A DNA stretch of 64,000 nt from Limosilactobacillus avistercoris (GTDB taxonomy: Bacteria > Bacillota > Bacilli > Lactobacillales > Lactobacillaceae). The notes beneath the pieces were generated by a model, which was not told where the DNA came from, did not search any database, and saw nothing but the letters and a program-made list of their open reading frames with translations. Location of the stretch: assembly GCF_014836425.1 (NCBI RefSeq), contig NZ_JACSQW010000006.1, positions 1-64,000 on the forward strand. The letters run 5' to 3'. Both the position numbers and the translations under genes were made by a program. Positions 1 through 7,395 of the stretch are shown in pieces (position 1 is the stretch's first letter; every line of letters starts with the position of its first letter).

Positions 1-145
1 TAACTGGCGCACACCAATCGAGATCTTCCTGCTTAATTTACGTCATTAAATTCGTTCAAGTTATTTCTTGCAATCTGTCATTTTGTTTATCAGTACTTCT
101 TGACGAAGAACCTTTCGTTTAGTGATGAAAAGTGTTGATATATCC

Positions 146-180
146 TAAAAAATAAGACTAGCCTGCTGGCTAGTCTTATT
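146..180 (-). terminator. Intrinsic terminator of the LPXTG surface-protein gene
   Basis: A perfect 13-bp inverted repeat (151-163 with 168-180, loop TGCT) is followed in the minus direction by a short U-run. It lies about 70 bp past the surface-protein stop. Nothing gene-like is seen in bases 1-145. Confidence 0.8.
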
Positions 181-250
181 GATATTGTTGCTGGATTTGC
201 TTTTTGGCTTTTCTTTTTCGACGGTAAGGCCGTTGAAGTAGGAAAAATCC

Positions 251-3200
251 TTAATTGCGTTCTCGGCGCTTAGCAGCTAAACCGAAACCAAAAAGTCCAG
301 TAATTGCACCTAATACAGCAACTGCTACATTATTGTGGTTACCAGTTTGTGGCAATTGTTGAGCAGTTTGGCGAACTTGTTCACGGGTGGTAAACGTTGG
401 TGTTGCCGTAGTTGCTACTGGAGAAGTAGTAGTAACATTAGCTGAAGCGCTATTGTTGGCTGTTACTGATGTAGCAGGGGTAACGTTGTCGTTATCACGG
501 TTGTCTACCTGGTGGTCATTCTTGTTTGCTGAAGTTTGATCAGCGGACTTGTCATTAGAATTGCTTACTGGAGTGTCACCCTTGTCGGTCTTGCCTTGAT
601 CGGACTTACTATCTTCAGGCTTGCTTACTTGAGTGTCACCCTTGTCAGTCTTGCCTTGATCAGACTTACTATCTTCAGGCTTGCTTTCTGGAGTGTCACC
701 CTTGTCAGTCTTGCCTTGATCAGACTTGCTGTCTTCTGGCTTGCTTGCTGGAGTGTCGCCCTTGTCAGTCTTGCTTTGATCAGACTTGCTGTCTTCTGGC
801 TTGCTTACTGGAGTGTCACCCTTGTCAGTCTTGCCTTGATCGGCCTTGCTGTCTTCTGGCTTGCTTACTGGAGTGTTACCCTTGTCAGTCTCGCCTTGAT
901 TAGCCTTGCTGTCTTCTGGCTTGCTTGCTGGTGTGTTGCCTTCATCAGTCTTTCCAGCTGGCTTTTGACCTGGCTTGACAGCAGCTAAGACAGATAATTC
1001 AGCACTTAACTTGGTAGTTGAGCCATCAGGGAAGGTAACCGTAATGTCTTCAGTGTAGTTACCGACGTTCTTGATGTCGTTAGCAACCTTCTTAGCATCT
1101 GCCCAGTCAGCCTTGGTTCCTTCTGGAATGGTGTCAAGCTTGGATGAAGCCATCTTTAAGAAGGCTGAAGCGATGAGGCTTTGAGTTGGATCCTTAGCCA
1201 TTGGGTTAGCAATTTCAACGACTGGTGCGGGATCACCAACATGGATGGTAACAATTGGCTTGAGGGATACGGACTCACCGTAAACCTTGGCGTCTGTGAT
1301 CAAGGCATCCTTAGCCTTTTGTAAAGCAGCCTTGGTTTCCATTGCCTTAGTTTGCGCCGCCTTAAGATCCTTAGCGGTTTGTTCAGCCTTGGCCTTGGCA
1401 TTCTTTAGGTCAGTGTTAGCTTGACTAAGCTTTGCTTGAGCGTCTTTGAGGGCTTTATTCGCAGCTTGAAGCTTGCTATCAGCATCCTTAACGGCCTTGT
1501 TTTGATCAACTAAAACAGTTGATTGGTGTTGAACCTTGCTTTGAGCATCTTGAAGGCTCTTGAGCTTGTTTTGAGCAATTTCAAGAGCGGTCTTGGCATT
1601 CTTTTGGGCGTCAGTAGCTTGCTTGAGAGCGGTTTGATCACTAGCTTGTTGCTTGGTTAAGTTAGTAACACGATCTCGATTCTTGTTTAATTGAGCTTGG
1701 AATTCTTCAATGTCATGTTGCAATTGAACTGGATTTCCAGCTTTTTGTTGTTCTTCGGCTAACTTGTTTTGCGCACTCTTTAGATTATCTTGTAAGTCAG
1801 CTTGCTTGCTCTTAGCTTGTTCAAGGACGTTGTTAGCTGCCTTCAAAGCATCGTTTGCTTGATCAGCCTTTGTTTGGGCAGTATTAAGGGCGGTCTTGGC
1901 ATCATTGATTAACTTAGTGTGATCATTAGTTGGAATAGCAATTTCAACCCGGTTAGCTGGTTGGTTAATCAGTGTTGACGGGTCATCAAGACTAATAATG
2001 AAGTGGTGGGCTTTCATGTACTTCAGGTAAGCGGAGTTTGGATCCCCTTCAGAATCAAAGTGGAAACCACCTTCGTGCAAGTTCTTTTGGCCTGCCCAGT
2101 TGCTTACGTGATTTGTCGTGTCGTAGGTGTAAGAAACACCAAGGAAGATTCCACCGTTGTTAGGAGAAAAGTCAGACTCTGTCTTTGGATCAGCATAGTC
2201 AGCTGGGTAACGGATGCCTAAGATATCAGTGGTGTGACCAAATCCTTGATCGGCGTCATTAAAGAGTAAGCCCTTCAAAGCGTCGTAGATTCCATGTTGT
2301 AAGTCATCACGATTTAAGCCGTCATATGATGATACCCAAACACCGTCATCATTAAAGTTGACCTTGGCCATGGACATATCACCGGCCCATGATTCAAGGA
2401 CGTTAGCACCCCACTTTTGACCAACCTTTTTAAGGCCATTGAAGTCGTGAGATGATTCCCATGGGTTCCACTTGTCAGTCCGATATTGGTTAACGACGTC
2501 TTGAGCAATGTCAACAGAAGCTTTGTTAATTTGATATAGTGGTGTTCCAAGTTGTTGACGAAGTGGGTTTACTAATTGAGCAGCGTATTGGCTAGCGTAA
2601 ACCACATCATCATGAGAAAGGGTACCGTTGCTGTTAAAGTGAATAGCAACTTGCTTAGCTGCCGGATCAGACTGATATTGGTTGAGCTGCATGCTATCTT
2701 TAGATGCCTTAGCTAAGCCGTTGAAGTCAACGCCTTCGGTCTGGTCCGTGATGAAGGAATTGCCCTTGGCATCTTTCATCTTGTTGATGTAATCGGAGGT
2801 TGCTTTAAGGGTATTAACAGCGCCTTGCTTGTTTTCAATTTGCTTTAAATTGTTCTTAGCATTCTTTAAATCAGCGTTAGCTTGTTGAGCGTTTGCACTG
2901 GCAGTATCTACCTTGCCTTGAGCGATGGTAACTGCGTTGTTGGCTTCCTTCAAGTTTGCTTGATCTTGGTCAATTGTCTTTTGGATACTTTCAATAGTGT
3001 TTTGATGCTCTTTAACATCATTAAGATCTTTCTTTGCTTGATCCAGCTTATCAGTATCCTGTTCAACGGCCGTGTTGGCATTATCTAGATCAGTATTAGT
3101 TTGATTAAGGGCCTCTTGGGCTTTAGTAACATCATTAGTGGCCGTGTCAACCTTAGCTTGGGCATCGGAAACGGCTTGTTCAGCTTGGGCTTGAAGCTGG

Positions 3201-3616
3201 TTGATAGAATCAGTGTCGGCGTTATTCTTCTTAGCATCTTTAACAGCGGTATCGTAAGCGGATTGCGCTTGCTTTTGGTTAGCATTAGCCTTGTTAACAG
3301 CGTCCTGGGCCAGAGATTGTGCTTTAGTAGCTGAAGCAAGGTTGCTTTGTGCTGCTTGATCCGCACTTTGGGCCTTATTCAATTCAGCTTGAGCGCTCGT
3401 GTTAGCTTGATCGGCATTTGCATAAGCTTGCCGACTTTGGTCTTGTGCTTGCTTTAGGGTGCTAGCAGCTGGGCTAGGTTGTTGACTATTGTCACTGGTA
3501 TTGTTAACAGTATCAGCATGAGCCGTGGTATTAGCAACAGCTCCAGCGGTAACTGCCATGGCAGCAACTGCGGTGGTGGTTAATGTTGACTTAATAAGTT
3601 TCTTTTTTGAAGACAT
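251..3616 (-). CDS. LPXTG-anchored SEC10/PgrA-type surface protein
   Basis: A cell-wall-anchored surface protein of 1121 residues. A Sec signal peptide with basic start MSSKKKLIK is followed by a Thr/Ala-rich core and an AHAD cleavage region. An Ala/Gln/Lys-rich coiled coil follows (about residues 50-270), then a globular part resembling SEC10/PgrA surface-exclusion proteins (about 270-560), a second long coiled coil (about 570-790), a short Rib-like beta domain ending VTFPDGSTTKL, 20-residue acidic/basic repeats, and a sortase signal LPQTG with hydrophobic segment and KRRERN tail. An upstream in-frame Met would add 14 residues. The start at 3616 is preferred because AAGGGGAG lies just upstream and the signal peptide begins there. 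PgrA relatives act in surface exclusion or aggregation, but the role here is unknown. Confidence 0.85.
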   Translation of the reverse strand: MSSKKKLIKSTLTTTAVAAMAVTAGAVANTTAHADTVNNTSDNSQQPSPAASTLKQAQDQSRQAYANADQANTSAQAELNKAQSADQAAQSNLASATKAQSLAQDAVNKANANQKQAQSAYDTAVKDAKKNNADTDSINQLQAQAEQAVSDAQAKVDTATNDVTKAQEALNQTNTDLDNANTAVEQDTDKLDQAKKDLNDVKEHQNTIESIQKTIDQDQANLKEANNAVTIAQGKVDTASANAQQANADLKNAKNNLKQIENKQGAVNTLKATSDYINKMKDAKGNSFITDQTEGVDFNGLAKASKDSMQLNQYQSDPAAKQVAIHFNSNGTLSHDDVVYASQYAAQLVNPLRQQLGTPLYQINKASVDIAQDVVNQYRTDKWNPWESSHDFNGLKKVGQKWGANVLESWAGDMSMAKVNFNDDGVWVSSYDGLNRDDLQHGIYDALKGLLFNDADQGFGHTTDILGIRYPADYADPKTESDFSPNNGGIFLGVSYTYDTTNHVSNWAGQKNLHEGGFHFDSEGDPNSAYLKYMKAHHFIISLDDPSTLINQPANRVEIAIPTNDHTKLINDAKTALNTAQTKADQANDALKAANNVLEQAKSKQADLQDNLKSAQNKLAEEQQKAGNPVQLQHDIEEFQAQLNKNRDRVTNLTKQQASDQTALKQATDAQKNAKTALEIAQNKLKSLQDAQSKVQHQSTVLVDQNKAVKDADSKLQAANKALKDAQAKLSQANTDLKNAKAKAEQTAKDLKAAQTKAMETKAALQKAKDALITDAKVYGESVSLKPIVTIHVGDPAPVVEIANPMAKDPTQSLIASAFLKMASSKLDTIPEGTKADWADAKKVANDIKNVGNYTEDITVTFPDGSTTKLSAELSVLAAVKPGQKPAGKTDEGNTPASKPEDSKANQGETDKGNTPVSKPEDSKADQGKTDKGDTPVSKPEDSKSDQSKTDKGDTPASKPEDSKSDQGKTDKGDTPESKPEDSKSDQGKTDKGDTQVSKPEDSKSDQGKTDKGDTPVSNSNDKSADQTSANKNDHQVDNRDNDNVTPATSVTANNSASANVTTTSPVATTATPTFTTREQVRQTAQQLPQTGNHNNVAVAVLGAITGLFGFGLAAKRRERN
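541..954 (-). repeat. 60-bp coding repeats in the surface-protein stalk
   Basis: Six full copies and one degenerate copy of a 60-bp unit encode a 20-residue block of the form TDKGDTPxSKPEDSKSDQGK. They form a hydrophilic spacer just before the sorting signal. Copies differ by single codons, mainly at the P-x-S position and the final D/Q/K residues. Copy number is expected to vary between strains. Confidence 0.9.
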
Positions 3617-3669
3617 AAAAAGAATTCTCCCCTTCTGTAATGGATGCCAGATCCACAAAATACGCCATT

Positions 3670-3735
3670 ATTGTAGCATAAAGTTTGTTAATCAACTAGG
3701 AAAATTGTGGATTAATCCTAGTCTAATAGGATTAA
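3670..3735 (-). promoter_or_regulatory. Promoter and nearby dyad upstream of the surface-protein gene
   Basis: On the minus strand a TACAAT -10 lies at 3670-3675 with a poor -35. Immediately upstream is a 9-bp perfect inverted repeat, TTAATCCTA at 3712-3720 and TAGGATTAA at 3727-3735. GGATTAATCC within it is itself palindromic. The spacing suits a regulator site near the -35. The divergent XRE gene at 3929 is a possible but unproven partner. Confidence 0.45.
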
Positions 3736-3928
3736 AGGAAAAGTAGTGGGTAATTGAACTGTTACTTGTAGAAAAAAATCAACGTTTTTAATATTACCAC
3801 TATAATCATCTAAGAATAATCATTATTCATATATTACCATAGTAATTAATAACTATATTTAATGCACATATGAACTTCTATCGTGTAAAAATCTTTCTTA
3901 TTCTTAAGTAAGAACGGAGGACGCACGA

Positions 3929-4261
3929 ATGAAGTCACTTCTAGGTAGCAATATACAAAAGCGGAGAAAGGCTGTTGGTATCTCTCAAGCTGAACTAGCC
4001 GAGAAGGCCGACATCTCAATCAACTTTCTTAGTAAACTAGAACGCAATAAATCAACTAGGGTTAGTAGTGATACCCTATACCTGATTGCTAAGGCACTGA
4101 ACACTAGTATGGAATCATTAGTCGATAACATGCCCGCTCCCGAGAAGCAGGCAACTGGCCCTAAACAATCAGAATTAAACGCGCTATTAAATACTTATCC
4201 ATTAAACGAAAGAGAAATGCTAAGTAGTTACATTATTGGTATATTAGAGAAGCGTCATTAA
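3929..4261 (+). CDS. XRE-family HTH transcriptional regulator
   Basis: A 110-residue Cro/C1-type DNA-binding protein. The HTH occupies about residues 6-65, with RRKAVGISQAELAEKADIS and FLSKLERNKSTRVSSDTLY giving the two helices and the typical 'Lxxia.al' tail. The C-terminal 40 residues are a short helical extension ending EKRH. The start has GGAGG about 8 bases upstream. The gene diverges from the surface protein and converges on the relaxase gene. It probably belongs to the plasmid-like module, where such proteins act as copy-control, immunity or toxin-linked repressors. No partner toxin is visible. Confidence 0.8.
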   Translation: MKSLLGSNIQKRRKAVGISQAELAEKADISINFLSKLERNKSTRVSSDTLYLIAKALNTSMESLVDNMPAPEKQATGPKQSELNALLNTYPLNEREMLSSYIIGILEKRH

Positions 4262-4271
4262 TGACATAAAT

Positions 4272-4303
4272 AAAGGATCCTGACTAACAGGATCCTTTTC
4301 TTT
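4272..4303. terminator. Bidirectional terminator between XRE and relaxase genes
   Basis: An 11-bp perfect stem (AAAGGATCCTG at 4272-4282 with 4288-4298, loop ACTAA) is followed by TCTTTTT on the plus strand. An A-run on the other side also suits the convergent minus-strand gene. Confidence 0.85.
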
Positions 4304-4306
4304 TTA

Positions 4307-5563
4307 TCAACTTTCTGGAGCAGATTCCTTTTCCAGTTCCATTTCCTTTTTCTTGCGACGCCAGACCTCTTTCTTGGTTTCCCCGACAAAGAATGCTGAC
4401 TCCAGCTCACTAACCGCTTGTACCACGCCGGGCTTAATCTTTTCAAGGTACTCACGCTTTGATTTTGGTAGTTTGGGATCAGACAATTGCTCATTAATCT
4501 TAATCAGTTCACGATACTTTTCATTTAAAAGTTCTTGTAGGTTAAGATGCGGTTTTGGCAGTACCGTCTTAGTAACTGTCTTAGCTTTAGGCTTAACAAG
4601 TTTAAGACTATGAAACTTAACCTTTGGTTGTTTGTGTTGATGAGTATGTTGAATTGGTACTGATAACTGTTTCTGGTTTTGATTTTGCTTTAGCTTAGCA
4701 TTCCATTTAAGCCGCTGGTCAATCTGCTCCAGGCTTAATCCAAGTAACGTTGCTGTACGACCTGGCGTACCTCGGTACTCAAATGATAATGACTTGCGGA
4801 AGCCACCATCATGCCGTATCCATAAGTCATCACTGGACTTATTGGCATCACGATTGAGATAAATATTTTGCTGTAGGATTAGCTGTAGGAATTCCTGACG
4901 AGAAGTAGCTTGTTTTAAAGCAGACATCATTGTTTTCTTCATGTACTCCTTATTATCCACCGTTTTAGCATTTGCCTTAGATTTACCATAATGCTGCTTA
5001 CCAACAGATGCTCCCATTGAATTGTGATCATGTTGCTTCTTGTTTGCCATTAATCGATCTTGAATAGCGGTACTACGATCATGTTTCAACATGAATTTCC
5101 TAGTCACCCTGTCATTTAAGTCTTGCATCTTCAGAGCGGATACACCTTTAGGAATACCTTTTCCATTAGCTCCTGGATTGCAGATATAAATGTGAGTATG
5201 AAGTAATCCAGACTTGCCATCAGCTTGTAACGCGATCACATACGGACGGTTAATCTTCTTTTCTTTTAACCAGGATTCAACAAATTCTTTACTAAGGTCA
5301 AAGGCTAAATCTTGGTCAGCTGCTTGTGTTGGATCAAATTCATCACGACTAAAACTAAGCCGAACTGAGTACAAGTGGTTCCGCAAACGATTAGCCTTGG
5401 CAATACGGCGCTCAGTTTCGGCGAAAAAGCTGCTTATATCAGGATAATTTGAGTCCACCATCAAATTTCGATCAGGACACTGGTCAGGGTTATGGCTTTG
5501 CTCACCAAGATACCCCATTGCTTGAATCAATGAGGTAGATGGTTCTACAAAGAGTACCGACAT
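4307..5563 (-). CDS. Plasmid mobilization relaxase (MobP-like)
   Basis: A 418-residue relaxase that would nick at oriT and pilot the strand during conjugative mobilization. The metal-binding signature HTHIYICN (His122-x-His124 with Asn129) follows a typical 'DGKSG' strand. Tyr18 in AMGYLGEQ is a plausible nicking tyrosine. Residues from about 290 onward are basic and Gln/Lys-rich with a predicted coil, as in other Mob C-termini. The start codon overlaps the 3' end of the MobC-like gene, so the two are probably translationally coupled. Length is complete, with no frameshift seen. The exact relaxase family was not verified by alignment. Confidence 0.8.
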   Translation of the reverse strand: MSVLFVEPSTSLIQAMGYLGEQSHNPDQCPDRNLMVDSNYPDISSFFAETERRIAKANRLRNHLYSVRLSFSRDEFDPTQAADQDLAFDLSKEFVESWLKEKKINRPYVIALQADGKSGLLHTHIYICNPGANGKGIPKGVSALKMQDLNDRVTRKFMLKHDRSTAIQDRLMANKKQHDHNSMGASVGKQHYGKSKANAKTVDNKEYMKKTMMSALKQATSRQEFLQLILQQNIYLNRDANKSSDDLWIRHDGGFRKSLSFEYRGTPGRTATLLGLSLEQIDQRLKWNAKLKQNQNQKQLSVPIQHTHQHKQPKVKFHSLKLVKPKAKTVTKTVLPKPHLNLQELLNEKYRELIKINEQLSDPKLPKSKREYLEKIKPGVVQAVSELESAFFVGETKKEVWRRKKKEMELEKESAPES

Positions 5564-5898
5564 AGCTGCTCAACTCCTTCCTTTACTTGCTTCATGTCAT
5601 GTTGAACATCCAGTAAGATTGATCGATCTTCATCAGTAAATTGACCAGTTGCTTGGACATTCTTCAGTAAGGCAAAAATAGCTTGGTCAATACGAGTTAA
5701 AGTCAGGATGTCCACTCGCTTGGTAAATTCCTTTAATAACTGCTCCAACTGTTCATTGGACATCTTGTACTTCGGTTCCAATAGTTTTTTCTTTAAATAG
5801 GTAGAAAGACTTTCACCGTTTGCTTTAGCAATTGCTGAAGTGTACAGGAAGTCTTGATTGGACAACCGGGTTGATACCCGTCTCTTTTCATCTTTCAT
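5545..5898 (-). CDS. MobC-like relaxosome accessory protein
   Basis: A 117-residue protein. The N-terminus RRVSTRLSNQDF followed by ANGESLSTYLKKKL resembles the ribbon-helix-helix of MobC/relaxosome proteins, which bind oriT and help the relaxase. The rest is helical. Its last 19 bases overlap the relaxase start, giving the usual mobC-mobA order. A good ribosome site (AAGGAGATATGACC) precedes the ATG. Confidence 0.75.
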   Translation of the reverse strand: MKDEKRRVSTRLSNQDFLYTSAIAKANGESLSTYLKKKLLEPKYKMSNEQLEQLLKEFTKRVDILTLTRIDQAIFALLKNVQATGQFTDEDRSILLDVQHDMKQVKEGVEQLCRYSL

Positions 5899-6000
5899 TG
5901 GTCATATCTCCTTAAATTCTTGACTACTATGTTCTAGCAAGCAGGGCTAACTTGGAGCCACCTTTCAGTGGACATCCAGTAGCCATAATGTACAAAGGGC
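5899..6000 (-). other. Candidate origin of transfer (oriT)
   Basis: The 100-bp gap directly upstream of mobC holds short imperfect inverted repeats. One example is CCTTTCAGTGGACATCCAG with flanking GGAGCCACC. On the minus strand there is a GCTTGC motif of the kind found at some MobP nick sites. Position is typical of an oriT. No nick site can be proven from sequence alone. Confidence 0.35.
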
Positions 6001-6648
6001 TTACGCCCCTTGACCCTTATCTTGACCACTTCCTTTTTTCTTATTCTTAGTTTGCTTACTAGCTTGTCCATTACCTTTGTCTTGTTGCTTACTGGTCATC
6101 TTCATAAACTCTTCAGCGTTAATCTTGGCCATCTTCCGATAGTTAAAATTACGCATGTTATGAAGTAGTCGGTCGTAAAGGCTATCTACTTTATCGTCCA
6201 ACCGATGAATCTCAGCCACTAGTTCATCATGTTGTTGATCAATGATTCGTCCACGATTGACTGCTACCGTGAGTAAACTGATTGCCTTATTCACACTAGT
6301 GTCTGATTTCAACATCTCAGTAACCTGATTAGCAATTGCTTTAGCATACTCGTCTCCAGCTAAAGTATGAGTAGACTTGTCCAATTGCTCTAATCCTTCT
6401 TGGACTTGGACTGATTCTGCTGGAGTATTGGTAGACTTCTTGATATTAGCAACCCCAGCATTTACCACTGCTTCATGCTTACTTTGCTTTGTATTAATTG
6501 AATCCTGCAAAATTGCCAAAACATGATCATCATAAAGTGACGTTTTGCCATCCTTATCGACTGGCTGGATACCGTTATTCTTCAAATGACGCCGAATTGT
6601 CTTCACTGAGACCTTTAACTTCTTGGATAAATCTGTAACTGTATACAT
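6001..6648 (-). CDS. Plasmid-type protein with N-terminal HTH (DUF536-like)
   Basis: A 215-residue protein. The first 45 residues (YTVTDLSKKLKVSVKTIRR...) form a MerR/excisionase-like winged HTH. The middle (about 100-165) is helical, with a coiled stretch DELVAEIHRLDDKVDSLYDR. The C-terminus is a Lys/Gln/Gly-rich tail. Such proteins are common downstream of theta-type rep genes on lactobacillus plasmids, where they are thought to help maintenance or copy control. Here no rep gene lies upstream. About 100 bp separate it from mobC, with the candidate oriT between them. Confidence 0.6.
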   Translation of the reverse strand: MYTVTDLSKKLKVSVKTIRRHLKNNGIQPVDKDGKTSLYDDHVLAILQDSINTKQSKHEAVVNAGVANIKKSTNTPAESVQVQEGLEQLDKSTHTLAGDEYAKAIANQVTEMLKSDTSVNKAISLLTVAVNRGRIIDQQHDELVAEIHRLDDKVDSLYDRLLHNMRNFNYRKMAKINAEEFMKMTSKQQDKGNGQASKQTKNKKKGSGQDKGQGA

Positions 6649-7240
6649 AAAACCGCTTCCTTCGTTTTTGATTATCTCTAGTTTAGTTGAATCGGAATCT
6701 TAAATGAGAAGCCAACTACTTGGTATCATTTTTGTGCAAGACAGATTGGCACACTTTTTGATATTTAAAACAGAAAAATAGCAGCTGACTCGTTGGCCAG
6801 CTACTAATACCATAAAAAGCAATTTTTTATGAAATGCACATAAAAAAATAGGCGTAAAGCCCATCAAATCAGTAGAAACAACCTTTTCCCGATGCAAGCT
6901 CATGCACACGCTTTTTCTATGTGCATAGCCGTGTGCATTATATTCCTAAATAAACAAAAATAATCCTTGATATACCTTCGTAAATCGTTGATATATCAAG
7001 GATTAATAAACTTTGTAAGTTTTAATTATGCTGACTAAAAGGCTCAAATCTACGACCTCATCCTTACACCACTGTAAGGGGTTATTCAAATTAATTATAA
7101 ATTTAATGCGTTAGTTCTTGTATTGTGCATTTAAATACCTTATGTCATTATTCTTTTTCAAGATTAATATGTACCAGTGCATAGTTCCCCTCGCATTGTT
7201 ATTGACAAATGTCGAGGTTACACAAATCTAATTTCCATTT
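6649..7240. other. Non-coding stretch with inverted repeats
   Basis: No convincing gene is present. Visible elements are TGCACACG (about 6903) inverted with CGTGTGCA (about 6930) plus further ATGTGCAT-like words; a perfect 14-bp inverted repeat, TAATCCTTGATATA at 6961-6974 with 6992-7005; and a 7-bp hairpin at 7062-7079. A minus-strand TATAAT near 6937-6942 could drive the HTH gene at 6648. The TGCACA words could be iteron or operator remnants. Confidence 0.4.
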
Positions 7241-7279
7241 CTATAAGTAAAAGCACCCAGCTTTTACACTGGATGCTTT
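7241..7279 (-). terminator. Probable terminator downstream of guaA
   Basis: AAAGCACCCAG (7250-7260) pairs with CTGGATGCTTT (7269-7279), with one non-canonical pair. On the minus strand it is followed by TTTTACTT. It lies about 115 bp past the guaA stop. Confidence 0.6.
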
Positions 7280-7395
7280 CTTCATATGGCAAACATTTTG
7301 GCAAACAAACATGTTATTTTTAATGAGTTGGTCAAGTTTTAGCACTGCCAAAATGCCGATATATCGCGCTTCCAACTCTAAGTTACATTACAATT

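Larger units (their letters stand above)
3929..7395. mobile_element. Plasmid-derived mobilization module next to guaA
   Basis: Relaxase, MobC-like protein, candidate oriT and an HTH plasmid protein lie together between the surface-protein gene and the 3' end of guaA. The 3' end of guaA is a known integration hotspot for genomic islands. No integrase, transposase, terminal repeats or replication initiator was found, so this is read as an integrated and partly eroded mobilizable plasmid or island end. Boundaries are approximate. The left edge may lie outside the window. Confidence 0.5.

Noticed and set aside
176-250. Open frame beyond the surface-protein stop, encoding a basic 24-residue tail ending before the terminator
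   Set aside because: The LPXTG protein already has a complete basic tail before its stop, the stretch is short enough to be open by chance, and A-rich sequence explains the Lys/Arg content.
541-954. Possible CRISPR array from evenly spaced repeats
   Set aside because: The repeats are contiguous without unique spacers and encode the 20-residue protein repeat.
536-988. 150-codon plus-strand ORF with strongly periodic sequence
   Set aside because: It is the complement of the 60-bp repeats in the LPXTG gene. The periodicity comes from the coding repeat and there is no ribosome site.
6700-6909. 69-codon minus-strand ORF
   Set aside because: No ribosome site, odd composition and no recognisable domain. 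It overlaps inverted-repeat sequence.
7021-7080. tRNA-like segment (GAGGTCGTAGATTTGAGCC on the minus strand)
   Set aside because: The arms do not fold as a T-stem or anticodon stem with legal loop sizes. At most it is a degraded attachment-site fragment.
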